IMG/VR virus record: IMGVR_UViG_3300024354_000051
Location: 1-31,423 of that record
Direction: 5' to 3' (one strand)
From: a virus
Length of the DNA: 31,423 nucleotides
Shown: one piece after another, positions 7,096-15,388 of the stretch
Position numbering within the stretch: the stretch's first letter is position 1
Layout of the letters: the number at the start of each line of letters is the position of its first letter
Position numbers and translations under genes: made by a program
The notes under the pieces: generated by a model
What the model was told of the DNA's origin: nothing
Databases searched by the model: none
What the model saw: the letters and a program-made list of their open reading frames with translations, nothing else

Positions 7096-8208
7096 ATGGA
7101 ATTAGAAAACCAAATCAGCCAAATGGCTGAAAACGTTAAGGGCATCAAGAGTGATGTTGCTAACGAAATTGAATCAGCAAAGACTGAAATCAAGAGTGAA
7201 ATCAATGTAGTTAAGGATGAAATGCAAAAGCAAATTGATGGTGTATTAGCATCTCAAAAGAAAGCTGAAGCTAAGAAAGAATCTAAGACTATCGATCAAA
7301 TGATCCTTGAGAAATTAGATGGTAAGATGGGCGAGTTCGAGATGGCATTAAAATCATCTTCTGGCTCTTATCGTATCGAATTACCAGAGGTAAAAACAAT
7401 GTTATTAAGCAATAGCTTAACTGGTGATCCAGTAGCTACATATGCTCCTAACCAAGCTATTTTCCCATCTCAAAAGATCAACTTTAGAGATTTAGTGCCA
7501 ACAGTTCGTTCTACAACTGGATTGTATGTGTACTATGCTGAAGATACTGGCGAAACAAACAACATCGGTAAGCAAACAGAGGGTAACGATAAAGGCGAAA
7601 ACAACTACGCATTAACTGAAACTAAAGTTGTTACAAACTACATCGCTGGTTTTACAACTTTCTCTAAGCAAATGAGCAAGTCTTTACCTTTCATCTCTCA
7701 AACTTTACCTCGTTTGTTACAAAGAGATTTCTTTAAGAAAGAGAACGCATTATTCTTCGCAACTGTTTCTGCTGCTGCAACTGGTAGCACTACAACTGCT
7801 GAGACTAACGACTTATTACAATTAATCGACTACATCGGTAACCAAAAAGCTGCTAACTACAACGCATCTTATGTGTTAGTAAGTGAGGCTCAAATGGGTA
7901 AGTTATTGAAAGCTACTGTAACTGCTGGTTACTATGCTGGTAACGGATCTGTAATTGTTAATCCTAATGGTGGCATGACAATCTGGGGTGTTCCAGTTGT
8001 ATCTGCATCTTGGGTAACTAACGACAAGGCTTTAGTAATCGACAACGACTACATCGAGAGAGTAGAAACCGAATCTTTAGCAATCGAGTTCTCTTACGAG
8101 AATGGAACAAACTTCCAAAAGAACTTGATCACTGCGAGAATTGAGTGCATGGAAGAAATCAACTTAATGTTGGCTAACTCTGCTATCTACGCTACAATGA
8201 ACGCATAG
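7096..8208 (+). CDS. Major capsid protein (HK97 fold) with N-terminal delta-like domain
   Basis: 370 residues. The first ~75 are a charged coiled coil (ISQMAENVKGIKSDVANEI, AKTEIKSEINVVKDEM) matching the HK97 delta domain that serves as an internal scaffold and is cut off by the protease encoded just upstream. The rest has the HK97-type pattern: 'INFRDLVPTVRSTTGLYVYY', 'KVVTNYIAGFTTFSKQMSKSLPF', 'SYVLVSEAQMGKLL', 'GGMTIWGVPVVSASWV'. Codon choice is more uniform than in the neighbours, as expected for the most abundant protein. A strong terminator follows. Confidence 0.93.
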   Translation: MELENQISQMAENVKGIKSDVANEIESAKTEIKSEINVVKDEMQKQIDGVLASQKKAEAKKESKTIDQMILEKLDGKMGEFEMALKSSSGSYRIELPEVKTMLLSNSLTGDPVATYAPNQAIFPSQKINFRDLVPTVRSTTGLYVYYAEDTGETNNIGKQTEGNDKGENNYALTETKVVTNYIAGFTTFSKQMSKSLPFISQTLPRLLQRDFFKKENALFFATVSAAATGSTTTAETNDLLQLIDYIGNQKAANYNASYVLVSEAQMGKLLKATVTAGYYAGNGSVIVNPNGGMTIWGVPVVSASWVTNDKALVIDNDYIERVETESLAIEFSYENGTNFQKNLITARIECMEEINLMLANSAIYATMNA

Positions 8209-8234
8209 TTTGGATGATTTAGTGAATATCCCCC

Positions 8235-8270
8235 AAAGGGTGTGGCTTAACCGCTGCACCCTTTTTGTTT
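8235..8270 (+). terminator. Rho-independent terminator after the capsid gene
   Basis: An 8-base-pair stem, AAAGGGTG (8235-8242) with CACCCTTT (8257-8264), encloses a 14-base loop in which GG and CC can also pair. T-rich bases follow to 8270. It sits 26 bases after the capsid stop and is followed by a promoter-like element, so it marks a transcription boundary. Confidence 0.85.
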
Positions 8271-8283
8271 TATAAAAAAAGAG

Positions 8284-8291
8284 TAAATTTG
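8284..8291 (+). promoter_or_regulatory. Promoter element TAAATTTG opening the connector/tail operon
   Basis: Matches TAnnTTTG, lies directly after the capsid terminator, and is 14 bases before the connector ATG at 8306. Its position between a terminator and the next gene makes it one of the more credible promoters here. Confidence 0.55.
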
Positions 8292-8305
8292 TAAAAACAT
8301 AAGAA

Positions 8306-8836
8306 ATGTATAGTTATCAAATAGATTATGTCATCCAAAACAACACTCCAACTGTTGAATGTATTACAGTTGCAGAGGCTAAGCAATATTGCAGAGTGAG
8401 CAATGATGTTGAGGATGATTTGTTTGTTGATTTGATTATTCAAGCACGACAAATCGTTGAGAAAGTGACAAACCTAAAATTAGTTCCTTGTCAAGTGGAT
8501 GTGTGGTTCAATAATGCTGGAGGTAACTTCCAATTGCCATTTGGACCAGTATCATACATATTGGGGATGTGGGATTATCAAAACACTCAAATTCCATCTA
8601 ATATTTATCGTTTAATGGGTGCTCAATATCCAGTCGTGAGATACCCTCTTTATGGGGAAATCAAGATGTCTTACATTGCTGGATTTGATTGTGTTCCTAC
8701 TGATTTAAAGGTGGCAATGTTAGATCAAATAAACTATGATTATGAGAACAGAGGAATGGATGTAAATGACATGGGAATATGTGAAAAAACAATGAGAGCG
8801 TGTCAAAGATGGACAAGAACAAGCCCAATTTTATAA
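8306..8836 (+). CDS. Head-tail connector (HK97 gp6-like)
   Basis: 176 residues. The N-terminal helical pattern is that of gp6-type connectors: 'CITVAEAKQYCRVSNDVEDDLFVDLIIQARQIVEKVTN' (residues ~20-56). A beta-rich middle follows (LPFGPVSYILGMW), then a Tyr-rich helix. These proteins form the adaptor ring below the portal. The gene is the first after the capsid terminator and is followed one base later by the head-tail joining gene, as in HK97. Confidence 0.85.
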   Translation: MYSYQIDYVIQNNTPTVECITVAEAKQYCRVSNDVEDDLFVDLIIQARQIVEKVTNLKLVPCQVDVWFNNAGGNFQLPFGPVSYILGMWDYQNTQIPSNIYRLMGAQYPVVRYPLYGEIKMSYIAGFDCVPTDLKVAMLDQINYDYENRGMDVNDMGICEKTMRACQRWTRTSPIL

Positions 8837-8837
8837 A

Positions 8838-9179
8838 ATGAGAATAGGTTTACACAAAGACAATTATGTTGATGCCAACTCAATGACAAGGTTGGTTGAA
8901 GTTTATGCCCCTACAAGGGTTGCAGATGGTCAAGGTGGGTACACAACCACATTTGCCTTACAACAGACTGTTTGGGGAGATTATCGCCCACAAGAGCAAA
9001 ACAGAGCCCTTTTGGAAAGTGAGTTGAGTTTTACTCGAATGGCTAAACTTTTTATAAGATGGGATTTAACAATAACTGACAATTACCAACTCGAAGTTGA
9101 GGGGCAACGTTACACAATCCATTCAATTAAGGATGTGGACAATGCTCATCGATTTTGGGAAATCATAATGTACGCATAA
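8838..9179 (+). CDS. Head-tail joining (head-closure) protein
   Basis: 113 residues in the expected length range for SPP1 gp16/HK97-type head-closure proteins. The pattern is typical: 'RVADGQGGYTTTFALQQTVWGDYRP' followed by 'FIRWDLTITDNYQLEVEGQRYTIHSIKDVDNAHRFWEIIM'. It plugs the connector channel and provides the surface for tail attachment. The stop overlaps the next ATG (TAATG). Confidence 0.85.
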   Translation: MRIGLHKDNYVDANSMTRLVEVYAPTRVADGQGGYTTTFALQQTVWGDYRPQEQNRALLESELSFTRMAKLFIRWDLTITDNYQLEVEGQRYTIHSIKDVDNAHRFWEIIMYA

Positions 9180-9760
9180 TGGCTGGATTTGCACTTAATC
9201 TTAGTGGTCTTGAGAACTTGCAAAACAAGTTAAAGAAACTTGAAAATAACCTACAAACGGAGGTTGCTTTGGAGTTAAGTGCATCCACAATGAATATCGA
9301 GAAAGGTGCAAAAAGGAGAGCCCCAGTAAACTTGGGTACTTTAAGACAAAGCATTCATGCCGTGTCATCAAGTCCATTGACTCACTCGGTTGTTGCCCAA
9401 GCATCTTATGCTCCTTATGTTGAGTTTGGTACTGGTGGCAAGGTTGAAATCCCTCCAGGATTTGAACAATTTGCTGCTCAATATAAAGGCAAAGGGAGTG
9501 GGAGTTTGGAGGATATGATACAAGCCTTAACCTTATGGGTAAAGAGAAAGGGATTGGCTGGTACTTATAGTGTAAAGACACAGAGAAGAACTGGAAGTCG
9601 TGGTGTTCAAAAATCACAAGATGAGAAAATGGCTCGTTATATAGCAATAAAAATATTGAGAAACGGATTAAGGGCTCAACCATTTTTAATACCAGCTTAT
9701 GAGGAGGAAAAACCAAAATTGTTTGAACGATTAAAAAAGTTAATAGATGCTAAATCCTAA
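9179..9760 (+). CDS. HK97 gp10-like tail-completion/neck protein
   Basis: 193 residues. 'IEKGAKRRAPVNLGTLRQSIHA' near residue 45-65 and 'YAPYVEFGTGGK' near 80-90 are signatures of the HK97 gp10-like family. The C-terminus has 'LRAQPFLIPAYEEEKPKLFERLKKLI', also typical. Such proteins sit at the head-tail interface. The ATG at 9179 overlaps the preceding stop and fits the family better than one at 9155. It overlaps the next gene by 14 bases. Confidence 0.87.
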   Translation: MAGFALNLSGLENLQNKLKKLENNLQTEVALELSASTMNIEKGAKRRAPVNLGTLRQSIHAVSSSPLTHSVVAQASYAPYVEFGTGGKVEIPPGFEQFAAQYKGKGSGSLEDMIQALTLWVKRKGLAGTYSVKTQRRTGSRGVQKSQDEKMARYIAIKILRNGLRAQPFLIPAYEEEKPKLFERLKKLIDAKS

Positions 9761-10154
9761 TGTTGAAATAAAGAAATGGTTTTACACCCATTTAGCAAGT
9801 GCCACTGGATTGAGTGTATATGATGGTTTTGCCCCAGATAATGCTGGGAGTGAATACATCATTTTAGATAGTAGAACATCATCACAAGAGGATGGCAAAA
9901 GTGGTTATACAAACTCGATTTCTATTGGCGTGGACATTGTCACAAAAAATGCTAACTTTGGGTATAAACGATCCGAAGAAATAAGCAATTTGGTGTTAAC
10001 GGAAATCAATTCCGATACTGATATAACATTACCAGCTGGATGGGGTTCCACCAGTTTGTTTGTTCAAAGTATAAGAAACATTGACGGCTTAAACCCTTTA
10101 GACAACGTTTTTAGGACATTAATAACATATAATTTAACAATAACTCAAAATTAA
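9747..10154 (+). CDS. Tail-completion/terminator protein (DUF3168-like)
   Basis: 135 residues, between gp10-like and tail-tube genes, the usual place for the tail terminator. The N-terminus 'EIKKWFYTHLASATGLSVYDGFAPDN' and the central 'EYIILDSRTSSQ...SISIGVDIVTKN' resemble DUF3168-type proteins, whose ring caps the tail tube. Assignment rests on position and overall pattern more than on fixed residues. Confidence 0.68.
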   Translation: MLNPNVEIKKWFYTHLASATGLSVYDGFAPDNAGSEYIILDSRTSSQEDGKSGYTNSISIGVDIVTKNANFGYKRSEEISNLVLTEINSDTDITLPAGWGSTSLFVQSIRNIDGLNPLDNVFRTLITYNLTITQN

Positions 10155-10159
10155 ATACA

Positions 10160-10600
10160 ATGGCAGAAACTAAAGTATCAGCAAGGGATTACATCTTATT
10201 AGCTGACATAGACAACGATGGCACATTTAAGCCAGTTGCTTGTTTAACTTCAAACTCATTAACATCAACTGTAAACACAATTGATGCAACATCTAAGTGT
10301 GGAGATCAATTCCAACCTGGTCCAGCATTCAACCAATCTTTTAGAGGAGAGGGGTTTGCTATCGATGAGACTGGAACTCCAGCTAAAGACTCTTATCAAC
10401 AACTTTACACGGCTCACGCTGCTGGTACTATTTTCCCAATGAAAATGGGTAAGGCGAGTCCAGCTGCTGGAGACATCACTTACTCTGGAACTGTGTTCAT
10501 TAGCAACTTTGATGTAAACGCTGCTGATAAAGATGATGTTAAGTTTAGTGCAACATTTGTTGTGGCTTTACCTCCATTAACACAAACCGAAACAGTATAA
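10160..10600 (+). CDS. Major tail (tube) protein, TP901-1 type
   Basis: 146 residues, directly upstream of the tail-assembly chaperone pair. The sequence has the TP901-1-like tube pattern: 'YILLADIDNDGTFKPVACLTSNSLTSTVNTIDATSKCGDQFQ' at the start, 'DSYQQLYTAHAAGTIFPMKM' in the middle, and 'YSGTVFISNFDVNAADKDDVKFSATF' at the end. It polymerises into the tail tube. Two further proteins at 14966 and 15389 look like relatives of the same fold. Confidence 0.82.
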   Translation: MAETKVSARDYILLADIDNDGTFKPVACLTSNSLTSTVNTIDATSKCGDQFQPGPAFNQSFRGEGFAIDETGTPAKDSYQQLYTAHAAGTIFPMKMGKASPAAGDITYSGTVFISNFDVNAADKDDVKFSATFVVALPPLTQTETV

Positions 10601-10616
10601 TAAATAAAAAAACGTT

Positions 10617-10970
10617 ATGTTTAAATTAGTATTGAAGAACAAAACCATTGATTTAAAATGGGGTACTTGGGCTATGCGTGAGTTTTGCAAACAAAACAAC
10701 ATCACAATTGACAAGTATTTTGAGACCTTAAGTAAGACACAATTTGACCTGGAATTGATTGTGCAATTAGTGCACATTGGTTATAAGGCAGCTTGTGTAA
10801 GTAACAAACAAGACATCGTTTACACAGATGTTGATGTTTGCGAATGGCTTGATGAAATTGGATCTGTTTTTGCAACGGATGGAGAGTTGGTAAACTATGT
10901 CAAATACATTGTCGAGAGTACAATGGTTTCGGTTTCCGACAATTCCGAAGATGACAAAAAAAAAGATTAA
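10617..10970 (+). CDS. Tail-assembly chaperone, G-type part
   Basis: 117 residues, acidic C-terminus, located between tail tube and tape measure where lambda carries G and T. The pattern 'LKNKTIDLKWGTWAMREFCKQNNITIDKYFETLS' is typical of short tail-assembly chaperones. The last codons run through nine A residues (10956-10964) before GAT TAA, an efficient -1 slippage site that would fuse the protein to the downstream frame. These chaperones bind the tape measure protein during tail assembly and are not found in virions. The start has a GTT instead of GTA before ATG but otherwise the same A-rich leader as other genes. Confidence 0.8.
   Translation: MFKLVLKNKTIDLKWGTWAMREFCKQNNITIDKYFETLSKTQFDLELIVQLVHIGYKAACVSNKQDIVYTDVDVCEWLDEIGSVFATDGELVNYVKYIVESTMVSVSDNSEDDKKKD
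10956..10964 (+). promoter_or_regulatory. Predicted -1 ribosomal frameshift site (A9 slippery run)
   Basis: Nine consecutive A residues are read AAA AAA AAA in the G frame, giving an A_AAA_AAA heptamer followed by G. A -1 slip continues as AGA TTA AAG AGT CTT ACT TGG, entering the downstream frame without a stop. The downstream segment has no ATG near its start, so frameshifting is the natural way to make it. Confidence 0.78.
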
Positions 10971-11281
10971 AGAGTCTTACTTGGGATGATATTTTGGTTA
11001 AAGCTGCTGAATGTGGAATAAGACCATCGGAGTTTTGGGAAATGACTTGGAAAGATTTTTCCATTATTGTGATGGGCAAAGAACGACAAGATTTGAACGA
11101 ATGGGCAAGAACAAGAAATCTTGCCTATATCGTTTATCTTTCTAACACGGCAGAAAGGTCGCCTAAATCGATGAGAGAGTTTTGGCATATCCCAGAGATT
11201 GATGATGTCGAAAGGGAGGAGGTTGAGATGATGACTCAAAATCAATTTATGGAAACATTAAAAATGTACGGAGCAAACTAA
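10964..11281 (+). CDS. Tail-assembly chaperone, T-type extension made by -1 frameshift
   Basis: After the slip at A9 the reading continues RLKSLTWDDILVKAAECG..PSEFWEMTWKDF, the normal start of T-type segments (W-D-x-L...A..CG..P..FW..T...F). The segment ends in an acidic helix (DDVEREEVEMMTQNQFMETLKMYG). The only in-frame start candidates are a TTG at 10994, which would cut off the conserved TWDD part, so I treat it as the 3' portion of a G-T fusion. The fusion would cover 10617-11281. It lies seven bases before the tape measure gene. Confidence 0.75.
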   Translation, partial: RLKSLTWDDILVKAAECGIRPSEFWEMTWKDFSIIVMGKERQDLNEWARTRNLAYIVYLSNTAERSPKSMREFWHIPEIDDVEREEVEMMTQNQFMETLKMYGAN

Positions 11282-11287
11282 AAACAA

Positions 11288-13012
11288 ATGGCACAAGAAC
11301 AGTTACAACTCATTATAACGGCTGACAACAAAGAGGCATTAAAAGCCATTGAAGATTTAGCCAAATCAACGGAGGGTTTAAAGACCAGGTTTGTGCAAAA
11401 TAAGGGAGCTACCGATGCAGCAACTCAATCCTTGATGAACTTATCAAGAGTTGCACAAGATGCTCCTTATGGTTTTATGGGTATCGCCAACAACATCAAC
11501 CCATTGTTGGAATCATTTCAAAGATTAGGAGAACGTACAAAAGAATCTGGAGGGGCATTTAAAGCCTTAAAGGAAGCGATGGTTGGTCCAGCTGGTGTTG
11601 GTCTTGCCGTTGGTGTTTTATCTTCCGTTATTGTTAAATATGGCGATGCTATTGTTGAGGCAATGTTCAAGGTGTCCGACTTTGAGAAAGCACAAAAGGC
11701 GATGCGTGATGCATTAGCTGATAGTGTTAAGTCTGTTGCCGATGATATTGCTAAGAACGAGGCTTTATTGGCGGTTGTTACTAATGTAAACGAGTCAACT
11801 AAAAATAGACAAGCTGCATTAGAACAATTAAAAAGCACATACAAGGGTAACCTTGAATTACAAAAGACTGACATTGAAGATGGTGCCAAGTTGATTAATA
11901 TTGTTAATCAAATATCGGAGGCTCTATTAAGAAAGGCAAAGATTGAGGCTTATGCTAAATTGATTGCCGAAGAACAAGCAAAAATTACAAGAGATCAAAT
12001 TGCAACAGTTGAGGAACAAGTTGACAAACTTAGTATTTGGGAAAAATCAATACAAGTTGTAACTGGTGCATTTAAAAATATAGGAGGAGCAAATGTTGGG
12101 ATTGCATTAAACTTAATTGACTCTGGGTTACAAAAGAACCAACAAGAAATTAAGACATCAACAAATGTTGTTAATACATTAACGGAATCTTTAAAGAAAT
12201 TGACACAAGAGTCTGTTAACGCTGGGGATGCAATGTCAATATCAACTACGGCTCCAAAGAAAGTTAAAGAGAAAAAATCAAAACTTAAGTTTACCGATCC
12301 AGTTCTTTATGATGCTGATCTTGAGGAAATGATAAGAAAGCAAGATAGAGAATTAGGAATTGGAGGTCGCCCTGATATAATAGGAGACACATTCAAAACT
12401 GATACAGATAAAAACAAAGCGGCAAGTAAGTTAGGATTTACAAGTGGAAAGAAAGAACAAGATCAGTGGTTCAAAGATACCCAAGACAATTTTGATAAGT
12501 TGAATGAACAAGCGTTGCAATTTGCCGACACTTTATCATCAACAATTACTAATGCAATCATGGGAATGTGGGATGCCTTACAACAAGGAACTCCAGTTCT
12601 TGAGGCTTTAGGAAATATGTTTTTGGATTTGGCAAAGCAAATCGCTGCCGCTGCTATTAAAGCTGCCGTGTTTGCTACGATTTTAAATGTTGTCTTTCCT
12701 GGTGCTGGTGGGGCTGCATCCGCTGGAGGATTTGGAGGAATCTTCAAATCTCTTTTAGGAATCCCAACAACTAAGAATGCTGAGGGTGGAATAACTAACG
12801 GACCATCTTGGGGATTGATTGGAGAGGGCAACGAGAGAGAGGCAATCATGCCTTTAAGCAAATTAGGTTCAATGATGAAAAATACTTTTAATGCTGGTGC
12901 AATGAGTGGCAATGGTGCTGCTGGAGGTGGATCATTTGTATTAAGGGGCAATGATTTAGTTTTGGCTTTACAAAGGTCTAATTATTCATTAAATCTAAGG
13001 AGAGGAGCATAA
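11288..13012 (+). CDS. Tail tape measure protein (short)
   Basis: 574 residues, next after the chaperones. The N-terminal part has the pattern seen in Bacteroidota phages (LSRVAQDAPYGFMGIANNINPLLESFQRL, residues ~50-80). Hydrophobic segments follow: VGPAGVGLAVGVLSSVIVKYG near 95-118 and AAAIKAAVFATILNVVFPGAGGAASAGGFGG near 455-485. The C-terminus has the common 'LIGEGNEREAIMPLSKLG' motif. It sets tail length; at this size the tail should be under about 100 nm by the usual residue-to-length rule. An AGGAG lies just before the next ATG, one of the few Shine-Dalgarno-like sites. Confidence 0.9.
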   Translation: MAQEQLQLIITADNKEALKAIEDLAKSTEGLKTRFVQNKGATDAATQSLMNLSRVAQDAPYGFMGIANNINPLLESFQRLGERTKESGGAFKALKEAMVGPAGVGLAVGVLSSVIVKYGDAIVEAMFKVSDFEKAQKAMRDALADSVKSVADDIAKNEALLAVVTNVNESTKNRQAALEQLKSTYKGNLELQKTDIEDGAKLINIVNQISEALLRKAKIEAYAKLIAEEQAKITRDQIATVEEQVDKLSIWEKSIQVVTGAFKNIGGANVGIALNLIDSGLQKNQQEIKTSTNVVNTLTESLKKLTQESVNAGDAMSISTTAPKKVKEKKSKLKFTDPVLYDADLEEMIRKQDRELGIGGRPDIIGDTFKTDTDKNKAASKLGFTSGKKEQDQWFKDTQDNFDKLNEQALQFADTLSSTITNAIMGMWDALQQGTPVLEALGNMFLDLAKQIAAAAIKAAVFATILNVVFPGAGGAASAGGFGGIFKSLLGIPTTKNAEGGITNGPSWGLIGEGNEREAIMPLSKLGSMMKNTFNAGAMSGNGAAGGGSFVLRGNDLVLALQRSNYSLNLRRGA

Positions 13013-14955
13013 TGGCATACGCAAACAAATACAAGATAACTTTTGCCACTAAAACGAGCAAAACGGCTTATTTATACTTGCAAGAGGATGGGTATTCTGG
13101 TACTGTTTATGAATATCCTGGCAAGAGTTTACAATTGCAATATTTACCTCAATCGGATGATCCATTTGAACCAATATTTGCAAGTCAATTAAGTGTTACC
13201 ATAGATGTTACCGATGATTTGGCTAATATGCCAAACTTGGTTACAATGAACGATAAAAAGTATTTTGCTAAACTTTTGTTAAATACAGATGTTGAATGGG
13301 TGGGTTATGCACTATCGGATAGTGTTGATTTGTCTTTCTCAACTGGTAGAAAAGAATTGTCTTTTGATTGTGTTGATGGATTAGGAATGTTGCAAGATGT
13401 GCCATTGCCAATACCAGACACGACAAACATAAACTTAAATAATAATCTTATTTATTTTATTGCGTTAGCGTTTAACCAATTGACTTTCCCTACAACTCCA
13501 AATATTAGAACGGCTTGTAATTTTTACTCAGCTGGTATGACAAATAGGGGGGCGAGTGCAAGTGCTGATCCATTTGCTCAAACTTATTTGCCTTATAGAA
13601 CATTTGTTGATGAAAACTATTCCTATTTAGATTGCTTTAATACTATTAGAAACATTGTGCAATCTTTGGGATGTAGGGTTTTCCAAGCTGGAGGCAAATG
13701 GTGGATTGTTTCTATTAATCAATTTGCCAATGAGAATGTTGCTTATAGTGAGTACGATTATACTGGAACATTAAGCACAAGTGGAACATTTAATAATTTA
13801 AGCACAATTCAAGGATATTCTGGGAATACAAGTGGATTGTTTTTTGTTGATAATAGCCAAACAAAATTATTTAGGAAAGGTTATAACAGAGTCCAAAAGT
13901 CTAAGAGAGTTGAAATGAGTAACAACTACATTTCAAATGGTAACTTGAGACCTTTGACAAGTGGTTCAACTAATAGACCACAAAACTGGACTGTTGCTGC
14001 CTCTGGCACTGGTGCATCGGTTACTTATGTAAGCAATGCAAACGATACATCTGCAATAATTTACATGGATCGTGGCTCATCTGGTGGATATGCAAATCTT
14101 AAATGTAATGGTTTACCAAAAGTAAACGGACAAGAAACATTGAAATTTAGTTGGACATATAGGAGCCAAGATTTCACATTAAATGACATGAGAGGGTTTG
14201 TTTACCTAACAATTAATGATGGGTTACAGACTTATTATTACGATGGGGATGCTAAAAAATGGAGAGATACTGGAGGGGTTAACTATTATCAAGTACCAGC
14301 CCAAACATCTGGAACTAACTCAATCAATGAATTTAGCTTTAGTGTACCATCAACCCCAATCGCTGGGCAATTAGGCTTTGAATTTTGGCTTCAAACAATA
14401 TCATGTAGAACTGTTGCCGTTAGTGATTTTAGATTGGAAATTGGGGTTGTTTATAGCCAAGTTGACTATGCTGGTTATTTAAACAATTCAAAACAATATG
14501 TTAAAGATGTTGATATTGCTTATGGATATTATTCTCCGTATGGTACATATCCAACGGAAGCTGGAATATTCCTTTTGAGTGATGGTTCAAAGGCTGCTGA
14601 TTGGTATCAATATGGTAAAGCTGGAACCTACCCAAGTTTGGCTCAAATGTTAATGCAACAATACATGAACGTTTATGGAAAAAACATTATAAACATAGAT
14701 TGTAGTCTAACAAGTTTTGCGACTACAAATGGTATTTTAAATGGTGCTAAATTGTTTAAAGCTACCGACACTGATCCAGCAATAGTAAATGTTGAGGGAA
14801 ATTCTTATATGTTGGGAAATGCGACTATTGATTATGTGGAAGATACAACTCAAGCTACCTTGTTACAAATATCCGACACGACAATAACTGCAACAACGGC
14901 TTACGAGGTGGCTTATAATCAAAATGTAACTGGCACAAACAGTATAATAGTTTAA
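13012..14955 (+). CDS. Tail-tip/baseplate hub-like protein (647 aa)
   Basis: First gene after the tape measure, where Dit/Tal-type baseplate proteins lie. The first ~280 residues have the pattern seen in tail proteins of Bacteroidota phages: an early TVYEYPGKSLQLQYLPQSDDPFEPIFASQLSVTI segment, 'LLLNTDVEWVGYAL', 'LSFDCVDGLGMLQDVP', 'SYLDCFNTIRNIVQSLGCRVFQAGGKWWIVSI'. Residues ~320-485 look like an inserted beta-sandwich (RPQNWTVAASG...YANLKCNG...GFVYLTINDG), reminiscent of carbohydrate-binding modules. It probably forms part of the tail tip; a receptor- or glycan-binding role is an inference. Overlaps the tape measure stop by one base. Confidence 0.72.
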   Translation: MAYANKYKITFATKTSKTAYLYLQEDGYSGTVYEYPGKSLQLQYLPQSDDPFEPIFASQLSVTIDVTDDLANMPNLVTMNDKKYFAKLLLNTDVEWVGYALSDSVDLSFSTGRKELSFDCVDGLGMLQDVPLPIPDTTNINLNNNLIYFIALAFNQLTFPTTPNIRTACNFYSAGMTNRGASASADPFAQTYLPYRTFVDENYSYLDCFNTIRNIVQSLGCRVFQAGGKWWIVSINQFANENVAYSEYDYTGTLSTSGTFNNLSTIQGYSGNTSGLFFVDNSQTKLFRKGYNRVQKSKRVEMSNNYISNGNLRPLTSGSTNRPQNWTVAASGTGASVTYVSNANDTSAIIYMDRGSSGGYANLKCNGLPKVNGQETLKFSWTYRSQDFTLNDMRGFVYLTINDGLQTYYYDGDAKKWRDTGGVNYYQVPAQTSGTNSINEFSFSVPSTPIAGQLGFEFWLQTISCRTVAVSDFRLEIGVVYSQVDYAGYLNNSKQYVKDVDIAYGYYSPYGTYPTEAGIFLLSDGSKAADWYQYGKAGTYPSLAQMLMQQYMNVYGKNIINIDCSLTSFATTNGILNGAKLFKATDTDPAIVNVEGNSYMLGNATIDYVEDTTQATLLQISDTTITATTAYEVAYNQNVTGTNSIIV

Positions 14956-14965
14956 TTTTACAATC

Positions 14966-15376
14966 ATGGCAGATAAAGTTCAAGGCAAAAATATAATTCT
15001 TTACAAGTCGGTTGGTGCTACCAATACGGCTTTTGCGTGTTCAACAAATTGCACCTTTAATGTGCAAGTAAGCCAAAAAGATGTGACAAGTCAGTCATCG
15101 GCATGGTTTACGGAATACAAAATCGATGTTGCCTCTTGGAATGTAAGTTGTGAGGGAATTGTGACTTTGGCTGGTTATTCTTATGCTGATATGTTAGCGA
15201 CTCAATTGGCAAGGACTCCAATAAACATTAAATTTAGCATTGACAATGGAGTTGATGGATTTGTTATTTTAGGTGGCTCGGCTATAATTACATCGATTTC
15301 AATCAATGCTCCATATAAGGACATTTCAACTTATTCGGTTTCACTTCAAGGGGTTGGGGCTTACACAATAACTTAG
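14966..15376 (+). CDS. Tail-tube-like protein, paralogue A
   Basis: 136 residues of beta-rich sequence. It shares with the N-terminal ~138 residues of the next protein the order KVxGxNxILxK, FACSTNCTF, a SxW(F) segment, SWxxSCxGIVTLxGxSY, FxIDNGVDG, and YKDIxTYxVxLxGxGxY. The fold pattern (central 'SWxVSCxG', conserved 'DNGVDG') resembles TP901-1-type tail tube proteins. Location after the tail-tip gene argues against being the main tube; it could be a minor ring, decoration or base for the adhesin that follows. The short gap to the next gene holds a promoter-like element. Confidence 0.68.
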   Translation: MADKVQGKNIILYKSVGATNTAFACSTNCTFNVQVSQKDVTSQSSAWFTEYKIDVASWNVSCEGIVTLAGYSYADMLATQLARTPINIKFSIDNGVDGFVILGGSAIITSISINAPYKDISTYSVSLQGVGAYTIT

Positions 15377-15384
15377 TAACTTTG
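15377..15384 (+). promoter_or_regulatory. TAACTTTG promoter element four bases from the adhesin ATG
   Basis: A TAnnTTTG match starting one base after the stop of paralogue A, with ACTT and then ATG at 15389. The layout copies that at 6325 and would again give a leaderless transcript, here for the adhesin and glycosyltransferase genes. Confidence 0.4.
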
Positions 15385-15388
15385 ACTT

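Noticed and set aside
9201-9716. 171-residue minus-strand frame opposite the gp10-like gene
   Set aside because: Antisense shadow of a secure neck gene with no start context or motif.
12463-12951. 162-residue minus-strand frame opposite the tape measure gene
   Set aside because: Ala/Pro-rich composition is what the complement of the Gly/Ala-rich tape measure end gives; no independent evidence.
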